Source: Sphingobacterium bovistauri
Lineage (GTDB): Bacteria; Bacteroidota; Bacteroidia; Sphingobacteriales; Sphingobacteriaceae
DNA length: 64,000 nucleotides
Direction: 5' to 3'
NCBI RefSeq assembly: GCF_020295405.1
Contig: NZ_JADEYP010000019.1
Coordinates: 1 to 64,000, forward strand
The translations under genes were made by a program, and so were the position numbers. Below are positions 17,856 through 27,846 of this stretch, one piece after another. Position 1 is the stretch's first letter. Each line of letters begins with the position of its first letter. The notes under the pieces are model-generated. The model had not been told where the DNA came from. It did no database searches and worked only from the letters and a program-made list of their open reading frames with translations.

Positions 17856-20012
17856 TTACTCCAGATAAGCGAGTGAACCATAATAAAAAATATTGGTGTG
17901 ATCAATATTTTGACCAAATAATATATCCTCTCTAAATTCGCCTAGCTTATATTTATTTTGCATTTCATTAAGCGTATGGTATTCATTATCAATAAACTGC
18001 TTTAATGAGATATTGTATGCATCAAGGTACGTATGTCCTTGACATAAATTGATAGTTAATAAACATCCAAGTGCTAAGCATGCGTTATTGTCAGCAGGCC
18101 ATTGATGGCTAATTAGTGATTGAAACTTATGGCTAAGCTTTGCTCCGTAGCCAATTGATGAAGGGGAATTATGCAAGGAGGTACTTGCTCCATCACATGC
18201 ATTCAAAACTAATAGTCGGCGTCCATTTTGGCTTTCGTCCAATTGACCAATTTCCGAAAGTGATATTATTTGGCGTTCAATATTCTCCACTTCCATATTT
18301 AAAACTAGATGAGAGTCATATGGGGCAAAATGATCGAACTCTCCATGGCAAGATATCCAAACTAAATCGTAATTGCTAGAATGATATTCTGCGAGAAAGT
18401 CGCTTTTCTTTGCATCATGCCAATTGAAGCGTTTGTATGAAACGCCATGATGCTCAAAAATCCTACATATTGTGTTACATTCTAATTCCGAGGTCATACA
18501 GTCGCCCTGCCATATTAGAACGTGCTTAAGGCATCTCGCAGGTAGCGGTTTATAAAACGATTGGATTAAAGGTGGTGAATAGCCAAATGTTTTAACAAAT
18601 AGGGCTTGAAGGGGCAACTGATATGTTGAGTAAAAATAATAACCTGAAGAATTTGTGACGGTTTTCTTTATTTTCTCTTCCTCAAGACCAAAGTAGTCAA
18701 CTAAAACATTCTCAAAATCTTTCCCCATCAATTTATTAGGAACTCCTACACCGTACTTGGATGGCACTGGTGCCATATATGAAAAATCATCAGGTATCGT
18801 TACAGTCCAATTTAAAAAGTTATTTATCGCTTCGGTAATTCTCTTCCTAAAAACGTACGCATCCTTTTCTGAAAAGAGAACATTGTTTTGTCTCACATAC
18901 ATTGCTCCTTCGTTGGTATAAGGTGCTACATAGATGTTTTCGGAGCCAATCAATTCCTCTGGTGGTATTTGGAAATAATGCCCAATTAATTCGTTGAGCA
19001 AATCTACTTTACTGTTGGCTAATAATTGGTATGTAACAGGACTAAGTAGATTGAAAGACATACATATTTCATAACTTATTTCATTTTCATGATGATGATT
19101 TTTATTGACAAATGTGTGATAGGTAGAAATGGATGTTTTAATTGTTTGCCAATTTTCTATAATCTCATCAATATCACTTGAATGTTTGAGAGCAAATAGT
19201 TGCATTGGTTCATGTGCTTTCAGTTCGTGTCGACCATCAAGTAATTTATCAATCCACTGCATTTGAGCAATGCTGGTATACTCGTGCCCACAGCATGCTA
19301 AAGCGAATTCTATGTTTTTTTTCCATTTTTCGGGATAGCCAGCAGATTCATACAGGTACATAATTGCCGAGGTGGCTTGCTTTTTAATTTCCGGCAAATT
19401 ATTGTTGCTCGACCAAACAATGATTTGAGCTAAAGCAATGTCTAAATTTTCATAGAAAAAGCACCTATTACATAAACCCAATAACATCTTAAATTGATGG
19501 TCAAGATAATATTTGGTTAAAGACTGCAGCCCACCATCAATTCTCGAATAGTAAAAAAGGTTTTGGGACCAACATATAAAATTTGGAATAATCCGTTCCC
19601 TTACATAAGGGATTTGCGCTGCAAAAAAAGATTCAATTATATCCGGATGAAAAGACCTTTCAACGCTCTCACTAACCTCATCTGAAATAGCGTTTACAAT
19701 CCAATGAAAAAGCTTGTTGAATAATTTTGCTTCAGATAATAATGGAAGAACTGACGAGCATATTTGAAATCTCAGAAAATCTGTTATTATCCGTTGATGC
19801 ACAGATGATACAACAATCCTATTTACACCCGTGCAAATTTTTGTAGCATATTCAAGAGCATCGTCCATTCCTTTTAATCGAACTTCCTCGTAAAAGACTC
19901 TTAACAAATTGTCAAAGGTCTCATTGGAAATTTCAAATTCCTGATGCCATATTTCATTTTCTTGGTCATTAGAAATTGAATAGAATTCTGAAAACAATTC
20001 TGCTGTGATCAT
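17856..20012 (-). CDS. CHAT-domain (caspase-like) protease
   Basis: A 718-residue protein. The C-terminal region (about 495-690) is a CHAT domain: YDLVWISCHGEFDH carries the catalytic His556, and RLLVLNACDGASTS carries the catalytic Cys606, 50 residues later, as in caspase-like peptidases. SHQWPADNNACLALG near 635-649 fits the following strand and helix of the fold. The first 490 residues are mainly helical with repeat-like segments, probably a sensing or partner-binding scaffold (CHAT proteins are often fused to TPR-like repeats). No signal peptide. Downstream by 28 bp is the nuclease gene; upstream by 68 bp is a STAND NTPase. In known CHAT systems (Craspase, bacterial gasdermin loci) the protease cuts a partner to trigger cell death. 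A nuclease as target or partner here is my inference. Confidence 0.8.
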   Translation of the reverse strand: MITAELFSEFYSISNDQENEIWHQEFEISNETFDNLLRVFYEEVRLKGMDDALEYATKICTGVNRIVVSSVHQRIITDFLRFQICSSVLPLLSEAKLFNKLFHWIVNAISDEVSESVERSFHPDIIESFFAAQIPYVRERIIPNFICWSQNLFYYSRIDGGLQSLTKYYLDHQFKMLLGLCNRCFFYENLDIALAQIIVWSSNNNLPEIKKQATSAIMYLYESAGYPEKWKKNIEFALACCGHEYTSIAQMQWIDKLLDGRHELKAHEPMQLFALKHSSDIDEIIENWQTIKTSISTYHTFVNKNHHHENEISYEICMSFNLLSPVTYQLLANSKVDLLNELIGHYFQIPPEELIGSENIYVAPYTNEGAMYVRQNNVLFSEKDAYVFRKRITEAINNFLNWTVTIPDDFSYMAPVPSKYGVGVPNKLMGKDFENVLVDYFGLEEEKIKKTVTNSSGYYFYSTYQLPLQALFVKTFGYSPPLIQSFYKPLPARCLKHVLIWQGDCMTSELECNTICRIFEHHGVSYKRFNWHDAKKSDFLAEYHSSNYDLVWISCHGEFDHFAPYDSHLVLNMEVENIERQIISLSEIGQLDESQNGRRLLVLNACDGASTSLHNSPSSIGYGAKLSHKFQSLISHQWPADNNACLALGCLLTINLCQGHTYLDAYNISLKQFIDNEYHTLNEMQNKYKLGEFREDILFGQNIDHTNIFYYGSLAYLE

Positions 20013-20080
20013 AATGTAATATGATTTTATAGTATATATCTCATGTATATATTAAATCTTGTTCATTTTCCGGATAAGAA

Positions 20081-23000
20081 TTAGTAATGCTCTTCCATAA
20101 AATCTCTTTTCATTTCCTTTTTGATATCTTCTTTCTTCCAAGCTATTAATTGTTCAAAGTAAGCTATGTGTTCGGCGTAGTCAAGAATATCAGGTAGGGT
20201 GTTTATCATGTTTATAATGCTTTGATAAAAATCTATTCTTCGCTGATATACGGGAACCCAACTTCCACTCATGCTTCCACTTCGGCCGAAGTCATTTTTT
20301 TTGGTAATCTCTATATCCTTACGAAGCAGAAGGAAATCTCTGTAATAAGGTATTATCCAGTCGTTATAATTGTTGTAGACCGTCTCAATTAGTATCAATA
20401 ATACCTTGTCGTTTTGAGCGTACTTTTGGGTCAATTTAATAATTAGTGATTTCACCTTTTTCATACTATTCTCGTCAGCGCTTTTTAATCTGAACAAATT
20501 GAAAATTGCTTGTTCGTAAGTTGAACTGAATCTTTCTTTCTCTACTACATCGAATAATAGGTTCTCCACCAGTTCTTCATATTCAGGATATTCCCATAAC
20601 AGGCTGATGTTGATATTACTTAGATTTATCTTGGCCGTGTAGCCTAAACCTATAGCTCCGTTGGAAAAGGTCTCGTGGATGAAATGTCTATCCAGATCCA
20701 GCATCGCCCTTAATTCCTTGTCTTCATAATCAAAACCAGGATCAATTTCATGCTGTGCCCAATACGCACTTTTTAGTTGCTCAATATGGTTGGAAAAGTA
20801 TGATGCGCATTCTGAGAAAAAATCGTAACCAAAAGGATTACTTGTCTGATTTTTTCTAGCTAGTATAAGGCTCGCGAGATAAGTAATAATATTATGGTTA
20901 CCTAATTCTGGGGCTTTCGCCTTATAGTTTTCAAAAGCCATCCAGTATTTTAAATAGTCGTGCATGTTATGGACGTTGACAGATCTGTTGCCGTTGTTAA
21001 AGAGTGCCAAAAGGAGTTTTAAGAAATGCTCGTTTATCTGTTGTTCTGGTAATGACGTCACCAAAACAGATTCCCAGAAAAACCTGTCTTCGAACTCGTA
21101 GCTGTCTACGATTCTGAATAGTTCTTCTCCTGTGATAATCTCTTCCTGTAACGGGATATGGAAAACCAGTGAACTCAATGGGAAATGGACTTTTCCGCTA
21201 AAGTGCAGTCGTAGCGCATTTTCAAATTGAGCTTTATCCTTTCTCGCTATAGCGATATAAATATTTGTAGCAGGGGCCTGCATATACTTGGCGGAATTAC
21301 CTTGTTCTTGATCGTACAACGAATTAACATTTAGGAGCAGTTGTTCTAAATCTGGCCAATCACTCCCGTTTACGACGTCATTGATTTTGTTTAACCTTTC
21401 TTTTGGGCGTTCTTCCAAAGATTTACTTTTTCTATCTTTCCAATCCGGCTTTAAAAGATCGGACAATTTCTGTATATCCGAATTGATGAAATCGTTCCAG
21501 CTTTCAGGAATTGCTGTTGCTACTTTTTCCAGATGTTCGGAGAGTGATGATACAAACTTACAGTGGGAGGATTGCCTATGGTCCAATTTATGGGAAATAA
21601 TTTTTTCATAAATCGGCAGCTCCTCTGCGTATAAACTTTTATCTATATCTCCTCCAGGATGAACGATTTTCATCAGTACTTTAGCACACTGTTTATTATC
21701 AATTTCAAACAAATCATACAATTGAGCAAGAATGCGCATTCTCAAATATGATAAAGCCTCTGATTTGTATAGATTGAAATTGTAATAGGTGAATTCATGG
21801 CCTTTGGTAGGGCCATATTGCGTATAATGCCATCCTAGCAGCACATCTGATAGACGAAGGAAAATACCATTTACAATTGTTTTTTGCGTATCATTCCATT
21901 TGTCGTCCAATAGGACATCGAAAAGCATATTCTGCCTTAGATATCGGTGTTCTAAGTCTTCTATCTTATATTTGAAATCTTCATTAATAGATTTTGAAAT
22001 TTCAGGCAACAGACTTGGTTGCCGTTCTGCAAGTTCAAAGGTCAGTTTCAGAGACGGGTTTAAATACTCGTTAGGATGGTTCCAGAAGCGTTTCAGAAGT
22101 CCGAAATGTCTTGTTTCAGGCTGAAGACTATTTACGGTATCGAAGTTAAGAGAGCCTGGATGCTCTTCCTGAGGCAAGCTCATTATCCACTTTCTCAAAT
22201 ACAGGAGACAATCCAAATCCTTATAGATCCAAAATAAATCATAGAAAGCATATTGCCGCTCTTCATCGGATATGATTTGCTCGCTTACCTTATTCAGGTG
22301 AGGCAATACCAATTCCTTAATATGGTGATAGGTGAACGTGTTATTTACATCGACCAACGTAATACGGATTCTGTTGGAATGCTTTTCAATAAAAGTGGCA
22401 ATCCAATCCCCATAATTAATCACAGCGGTCTGGTCATCGATAAAGCATTTATAGAAAGCGTAGGTTGACAAAACCTGGTCTGAGACCTTTACTATTTCAT
22501 CAGCATACACATCTACCAATTCGTTGTTGTGCAATTCAAGGATAGCAGACCAGAGTTCATTCCAGTCAATTCCGAATTTATCTTCAATATCAGCCTTCAG
22601 TTTTTCGTTATTTCTGTCCAGAACACTAAAGAAAGAAACAATAGCAAGAGATTGTAGAACTATTGCATTATCAAGAATGCCAATCTCCTCCGATATCTTT
22701 TTGAAATACTTTTCATATAGCATTACAGGGCTATCCAAATAGTTTTTTTCCGAATCAGGCGTGACTGAATAGGTGGCCATCAGGGCCACTCTCACATTTC
22801 CTTTAGCCAGATCGACTATTTTTTGCTTTATCTCACGATGATATTGGAGATTGGGGAGCGCTGCGATAATTATGTTCTCTATTTCTGCGTCCTTGAATTC
22901 AGGAATATTAAACTCCTGATAGGACCAGTCTCCCAAGGCAGCCGATACCTGTTTTTTCACGTAGTCTCGGGACGTAATGACCAATTTTGCTGCGTACGAT

Positions 23001-23857
23001 TTTGACTCCCTAAGTTTGCTGAGCAGGTAGTTTAGATTGTTGACCGACTTGTTGGCATCGTCAAATAATATAATGTACTGCTTGCCCGGTAAAAAAAGAT
23101 GCCGATAGTCCTCCCACAGCGGTACACCTGAACTTTGAATGACTATGGGTATGTAGTCTACTTTTGAAAGCTCATCAAGTATCTTTACCGCCAATTTCGA
23201 TTTTCCCACACCGGCACCACCTGACAATAGTAAGATGTCGTGCTTTTTTAGTGCGGCAATACCGTTTTTTATTTCTTCTTCCCTGCCAATAAATTCATTT
23301 GTGAGTGATGGCTGCAGTCCGGTCTTTGTTTTTAGAAGAAATTCTTCAAGTGGATAAATATCCCCCTTTAAAATTGGAATTCCTAAGTACCCATCCGCCA
23401 GTTTAGGAAATTCATTGATGAGTATGGGGAGATTCTGAATATTTAAAACCTCAATTTCAGCTTCGGGATGGTATGTCTTTACTTTGGTATCTAACAAACG
23501 ATATTCTTCAGCGGTGATTTTCTCGTTACATGCTAAAACTACTTTAGCTACCTTCTCTTTAGGGATGGCTGTCTTACCTTCGTCAAAACAATGGTCTATA
23601 TCTTTGCTCAGCTTCTGAAAGAAAGATTTAGCTTCTCCGATCTTTTCTTGCGTTGTACATTCGACAAATATGTATTTGTCGCCATCAACGAAGAAAGAAT
23701 CGGGGGTACCTTTGCTTGTTTTTTCCTTGCCCACGACAGCACCAGGTGCACCTATGAATTTATTCCCCTGCAAATACAATAGGTGATTTACTAGCGTTTG
23801 AAATTTTGCTTGATCTATTGCCTTTAAAGCATTTTCAATCTGGGTAATGGTGTTCAT
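20081..23857 (-). CDS. STAND NTPase with N-terminal restriction-nuclease-like domain
   Basis: 1258 residues from ATG 23857; a TTG at 23890 would add 11 residues and is less likely. Residues 1-150 form a PD-(D/E)XK-like domain with KGTPDSFFVDGDKYIFVECTTQ-type core (Asp53, Glu66). The usual Lys is replaced by a Thr-Thr-Gln stretch, a variant I recall from other STAND-linked domains. The NTPase follows: Walker A LSGGAGVGKSK at 211-221, Walker B YIILFDDANK at 261-270, sensor LVITSRD at 292-298. The last 850 residues are a long helical, repeat-like region that would bind the trigger. This is the architecture of Avs/AVAST-type antiphage proteins, which recognise phage proteins and activate their N-terminal effector. 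It may act alone or as sensor for the CHAT-nuclease pair that follows by 68 bp. Confidence 0.8.
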   Translation of the reverse strand: MNTITQIENALKAIDQAKFQTLVNHLLYLQGNKFIGAPGAVVGKEKTSKGTPDSFFVDGDKYIFVECTTQEKIGEAKSFFQKLSKDIDHCFDEGKTAIPKEKVAKVVLACNEKITAEEYRLLDTKVKTYHPEAEIEVLNIQNLPILINEFPKLADGYLGIPILKGDIYPLEEFLLKTKTGLQPSLTNEFIGREEEIKNGIAALKKHDILLLSGGAGVGKSKLAVKILDELSKVDYIPIVIQSSGVPLWEDYRHLFLPGKQYIILFDDANKSVNNLNYLLSKLRESKSYAAKLVITSRDYVKKQVSAALGDWSYQEFNIPEFKDAEIENIIIAALPNLQYHREIKQKIVDLAKGNVRVALMATYSVTPDSEKNYLDSPVMLYEKYFKKISEEIGILDNAIVLQSLAIVSFFSVLDRNNEKLKADIEDKFGIDWNELWSAILELHNNELVDVYADEIVKVSDQVLSTYAFYKCFIDDQTAVINYGDWIATFIEKHSNRIRITLVDVNNTFTYHHIKELVLPHLNKVSEQIISDEERQYAFYDLFWIYKDLDCLLYLRKWIMSLPQEEHPGSLNFDTVNSLQPETRHFGLLKRFWNHPNEYLNPSLKLTFELAERQPSLLPEISKSINEDFKYKIEDLEHRYLRQNMLFDVLLDDKWNDTQKTIVNGIFLRLSDVLLGWHYTQYGPTKGHEFTYYNFNLYKSEALSYLRMRILAQLYDLFEIDNKQCAKVLMKIVHPGGDIDKSLYAEELPIYEKIISHKLDHRQSSHCKFVSSLSEHLEKVATAIPESWNDFINSDIQKLSDLLKPDWKDRKSKSLEERPKERLNKINDVVNGSDWPDLEQLLLNVNSLYDQEQGNSAKYMQAPATNIYIAIARKDKAQFENALRLHFSGKVHFPLSSLVFHIPLQEEIITGEELFRIVDSYEFEDRFFWESVLVTSLPEQQINEHFLKLLLALFNNGNRSVNVHNMHDYLKYWMAFENYKAKAPELGNHNIITYLASLILARKNQTSNPFGYDFFSECASYFSNHIEQLKSAYWAQHEIDPGFDYEDKELRAMLDLDRHFIHETFSNGAIGLGYTAKINLSNINISLLWEYPEYEELVENLLFDVVEKERFSSTYEQAIFNLFRLKSADENSMKKVKSLIIKLTQKYAQNDKVLLILIETVYNNYNDWIIPYYRDFLLLRKDIEITKKNDFGRSGSMSGSWVPVYQRRIDFYQSIINMINTLPDILDYAEHIAYFEQLIAWKKEDIKKEMKRDFMEEHY

Positions 23858-24066
23858 AAAGTAAGTTATATTATTTCCATAAAGATACAAAATGTAACGC
23901 TGCTAGCATCTTAATGGGGTAATGGAAGGTAAAATATAAAAAATTGGATCTCAGTTCTGAAGATTTAGGCAAAGTAGATCGCTAATGTTTTCGATGGATT
24001 TTTTGTTTTGACTATATTTAATTATTAGATTATTTTTGAGTAAAGAATACAAGTCCTTAATCTATT

Positions 24067-27000
24067 ATGCTCTTATTTATACTGTTAATCATTATTGGAT
24101 TACTCTTTCTGGTACTCAATGTTAAATACTGGAAGATTACCGTTGAAGTTTTTAAAAGATTGATATTTTCTTTTAGAAGAGTGTTTTATTATTCTCTGGA
24201 GGGATATATTACAAAGCTTCAAAAACTAAAGAAGAATCTGCACTATTCAATCAATGCAAAAAGCGATGAGCTTTTTGAACCTCTTACGCCAATTGAAGAC
24301 GGAGAGGACAATGATATTTACGATAAAGCGTTAAGCTTTTCTTTACTGGATAAGGATATTAAGAATATCGCCCTAACTGGGCCTTACGGGTCGGGAAAGA
24401 GTACAATTCTCAGAACATTTCAGAAAAACCACAAAGAATTCAGATACCTGAATATTTCACTGGCATCGTTTAAAGTTCATAAGGATGACGATGATCCTGA
24501 TAACGAACTCATTGAAGTCAGCATTTTACAGCAGATTTTTTACCATGTAAAGCATAATGCAATTCCTGATTCCAGGTTTAAGCGGATCAGAAAAGCTTCC
24601 AAAACAAATTTGTTGCTGAAAGCTGCATTGTTGATCCTATGTGGCATTTGCTTTTTTTATTTAACCAAAACCTCACCGTTGCCCGCCATACCTGAATCAA
24701 AACCATTTTTAGACGGTTTTAGGCCTTATCTGCTGGTTGCCGCAATAATAGTCCTTGGTATTGGAAGCTTGTACCTGGTCTATACCATTTTCAAGCTATA
24801 CAACAATTCAAAATTTAACAAGGTTAACATTACAAGCGGTGAAGTGGAACTTTCGGATCATTCGGATGCCTCAGTCCTGAATAAACACTTGGACGAAATC
24901 CTTTATTTTTTTGAAGTGACACCTTATAATGTAGTTATTATAGAGGATCTGGACCGGTTTCAAAATCCGGAGATATTCACCAAGCTGAGAGAGATCAATA
25001 ATTTGATAAACAGTTCCAAACAGGTAGAAAAAAGGGTTGTATTCATCTATGCACTCAAGGATGATATTTTCACGGACGAGAAAAGAACCAAGTTTTTTGA
25101 TTTCGTAATCCCTGTGATACCGGTTATCAATTCATCCAATTCCGAGGCAAAGCTGCTTGAACGTCTCGAAACAGCCAAGGTTTTTCCAGAGCTTTCTAAG
25201 AAGTTTGTTTCCGAAATTGCCCTTTATATCAATGATATGAGGCTTCTTAAAAATGTTTTCAACGAATTCATACTGTATAAGGCTAAACTTGGCACATTCG
25301 AACTAGATCCCAACAATCTGCTGGCAACGATTTTATATAAAAATCTTTATCCCACTGATTTTGCAGATTTAAATAAGGGCGAAGGACTGGTTTTTGATTT
25401 TTTTGCAAAGAGAGGTGAATACATTAAACAGATCACAAAGACCAAGCGGGATAGATTGGAAACAATTGAAAAAAAACAAGCGGATTTGGAGTTTTCGGTA
25501 CTAAAAGATAGATACGAACTGCGATCACTTTATATTGCGAGATTGTATGAATTAATGCCCAACAACACTTACAGGCATGTTTATCTTGGTCAGGTTCCAG
25601 TAGCTTTTGAAGACCTGAAAACGGATGAAAATTTTGCTAAGCTGAAATCAGAAGTTTCCTTTAATTTTTATTCATCCAGCGGGTATAACAAACATAACAG
25701 TGGTCAAAATTTTAAATCAATTTCAAAGCAGGTTGATGAAAGCCAAGGCTACGACGAAAGGGAGCAGCAGATCACCAGTAGGGAAGAATATTTTTCAGAG
25801 CAGACCAAAAAAGAGGCGGAGAGCATAAGGGCAGAGTTGCTGGAAATATCTTTGTCCCCATTCCATAAGATCATTGCTGGTTTACCAGATAGTGAACTGG
25901 ATCACTCGATAAAAGAGTCGTCCATTTTATTGTTCTTCATTAGAAACGGTTATATCAATGAGGATTACCACGATTACACCTCTCACTTTTATGAAGGTAC
26001 TTTAAGCCGGAAGGATAAGGTTTTCTTGCTTAGTCTCAAAAACCATAAGGCACAAAATGCGGATTACACACTGGACAATCCTTCTAATGTAATTGAAGAA
26101 ATCAAATTGATGGAATTTGGCCAGTATGAAGTGCTGAATTACTCTCTGCTGGATACCCTGTTACAGTCCAAAGATAAATATACGGTAAAACTAGAGGCTT
26201 TTTTAAAGCTTATCGTTTCGAATACTGCATTAGCAGGCCAGTTTAGGGACAGTTACCTTGAGAAAGGCAAACAGGTGCCAAAATTTGTAAATCAACTTTT
26301 TGCCCAATGGACTGGTTTTTGGGATTACGTAATCATCGAATCCGGATTTTCCGACGAAAAGAAACTTCAGTATCTGAAACTGATTTTGGACCATGCTGAC
26401 TTGGAAACTATCAAATCACTCAATTCAAAAGGCAGTTTAAGCCTCTCCATTTCAAAGGATAAGGGTTTTCTAACCACAATGGGGCAGCTAGAATCGGCTG
26501 ATAAGATTAAAACCGTTTTAAAATTATTGGATGTTAAATTCGATGATTTAGATATTGGCAATGATCAAAAGGAATATTTCGAAGTGGTATACGAAAATGA
26601 CTTTTACAGGGTTAACGCACGAATGATCCACAAACTGCTTCACTTCAAGGAGATTGAAACTGAAATTCCAAGTGATGGGTTTAATAAAGCTAATTATACC
26701 ACAATCCAAAACAGCGGACTGGTTAAGCTCCAAGAATATGTGGAACGGGATATAGACGATTATATAAAAGATGTCTTTTTGGCTTTGGGAACAAATAAAG
26801 ATGAATCGGCAGAAAACCTGGTCAGTCTATATAAAAACATTGATATTGAGTTGGATAATATAGTTGCGATTATTGAGGCCCAGAACACGGTGATAGAAGA
26901 TTTTGATCAGGTTGAAGAACATTTATGGACAGATTTAATGAAGGCAAAGAAAATAAGTCCAAAATGGACAAATCTTTACCCATACTATCAAAAAGAGAAA

Positions 27001-27813
27001 GGCTTGGATCTGCATTTGGTGAGCTTTTTGAATGTGAAGGATAATTTCGAAGCCTTATCTAAGCTAGATGTCACAGATTTGGAAGGCGATCAGGATGATA
27101 TAGAGAAGTTCGCACTGGCAATAGCAACCAATGATACGGTCAGTTTAGAGAGCTTTAAAGCCTTGATTTCTAGTTTTCCTTACGAATTTGAAGACCTGGA
27201 TGTTTCAAAGGTGCATCCGGAAAAAGTTAACGTTATGATTGACCATAAATTCCTATTGTATTCTTTTGTCAATTACAATCTGTTAAAAGCGAATTTCAAT
27301 GGTAAAAATATCAGCCTGGGGGAGCAGGTTCCAGAGGTATTCATGGGAGAATTTACCGATCGGGGTTTCGATGCTAATGATTTTTTACTCGTCTTGAAAT
27401 CTCAGAAGTTTACCTATGATCAGAAGATAACGGTTCTGAAAACGATAACAAGCGATATGCTAAATGAAAATGAAGACCTTAAAGCAGAAATGATAACGCT
27501 TCTGCTTACCCAATATGAAGAGATCAATTATTCGGTATTAAAAGGGTTGCTGGGAGCAAATCAGAATGATGAGAAAAGGGTTAATCTTTTGAACTTGCAT
27601 TTAGATAAACTTAATCCCGAACAGATTAAAGGTGCCCTACAATCGTTGGGAAGAAAGTATGCTGAGGTTGCAGATAGAAATGAACCTAGATTAGACAACA
27701 ATGAAGCAAACAGGGAGCTTGGTCGCATACTCGATGCAATCCATTATATTTCAAGCGTCACCGTCAAAGAAGATTATGTAAGGTTAAACCACTATAAAAG
27801 TGGTGGTCAGTAA
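24067..27813 (+). CDS. Membrane-anchored YobI/KAP-like P-loop NTPase
   Basis: A 1248-residue protein with an N-terminal membrane helix (about 2-18). The P-loop GPYGSGKST is at 105-113 and the Walker B stretch VVIIEDLDRF at 289-298. Between them, two further membrane helices (about 182-199 and 221-241) are inserted into the NTPase domain, which is the hallmark of KAP and YobI-like NTPases. A coiled-coil-prone segment lies near 445-500, and the remaining half is helical and repeat-like. YobI-like proteins occur in bacterial conflict islands, but their mechanism is not established. Divergent from the STAND gene (209-bp gap) and 33 bp upstream of the small helical protein, with which it is probably co-transcribed. 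Confidence 0.75.
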   Translation: MLLFILLIIIGLLFLVLNVKYWKITVEVFKRLIFSFRRVFYYSLEGYITKLQKLKKNLHYSINAKSDELFEPLTPIEDGEDNDIYDKALSFSLLDKDIKNIALTGPYGSGKSTILRTFQKNHKEFRYLNISLASFKVHKDDDDPDNELIEVSILQQIFYHVKHNAIPDSRFKRIRKASKTNLLLKAALLILCGICFFYLTKTSPLPAIPESKPFLDGFRPYLLVAAIIVLGIGSLYLVYTIFKLYNNSKFNKVNITSGEVELSDHSDASVLNKHLDEILYFFEVTPYNVVIIEDLDRFQNPEIFTKLREINNLINSSKQVEKRVVFIYALKDDIFTDEKRTKFFDFVIPVIPVINSSNSEAKLLERLETAKVFPELSKKFVSEIALYINDMRLLKNVFNEFILYKAKLGTFELDPNNLLATILYKNLYPTDFADLNKGEGLVFDFFAKRGEYIKQITKTKRDRLETIEKKQADLEFSVLKDRYELRSLYIARLYELMPNNTYRHVYLGQVPVAFEDLKTDENFAKLKSEVSFNFYSSSGYNKHNSGQNFKSISKQVDESQGYDEREQQITSREEYFSEQTKKEAESIRAELLEISLSPFHKIIAGLPDSELDHSIKESSILLFFIRNGYINEDYHDYTSHFYEGTLSRKDKVFLLSLKNHKAQNADYTLDNPSNVIEEIKLMEFGQYEVLNYSLLDTLLQSKDKYTVKLEAFLKLIVSNTALAGQFRDSYLEKGKQVPKFVNQLFAQWTGFWDYVIIESGFSDEKKLQYLKLILDHADLETIKSLNSKGSLSLSISKDKGFLTTMGQLESADKIKTVLKLLDVKFDDLDIGNDQKEYFEVVYENDFYRVNARMIHKLLHFKEIETEIPSDGFNKANYTTIQNSGLVKLQEYVERDIDDYIKDVFLALGTNKDESAENLVSLYKNIDIELDNIVAIIEAQNTVIEDFDQVEEHLWTDLMKAKKISPKWTNLYPYYQKEKGLDLHLVSFLNVKDNFEALSKLDVTDLEGDQDDIEKFALAIATNDTVSLESFKALISSFPYEFEDLDVSKVHPEKVNVMIDHKFLLYSFVNYNLLKANFNGKNISLGEQVPEVFMGEFTDRGFDANDFLLVLKSQKFTYDQKITVLKTITSDMLNENEDLKAEMITLLLTQYEEINYSVLKGLLGANQNDEKRVNLLNLHLDKLNPEQIKGALQSLGRKYAEVADRNEPRLDNNEANRELGRILDAIHYISSVTVKEDYVRLNHYKSGGQ

Positions 27814-27846
27814 TTCCGGCCACGGTTTGTATTAATTAAGACTGAA

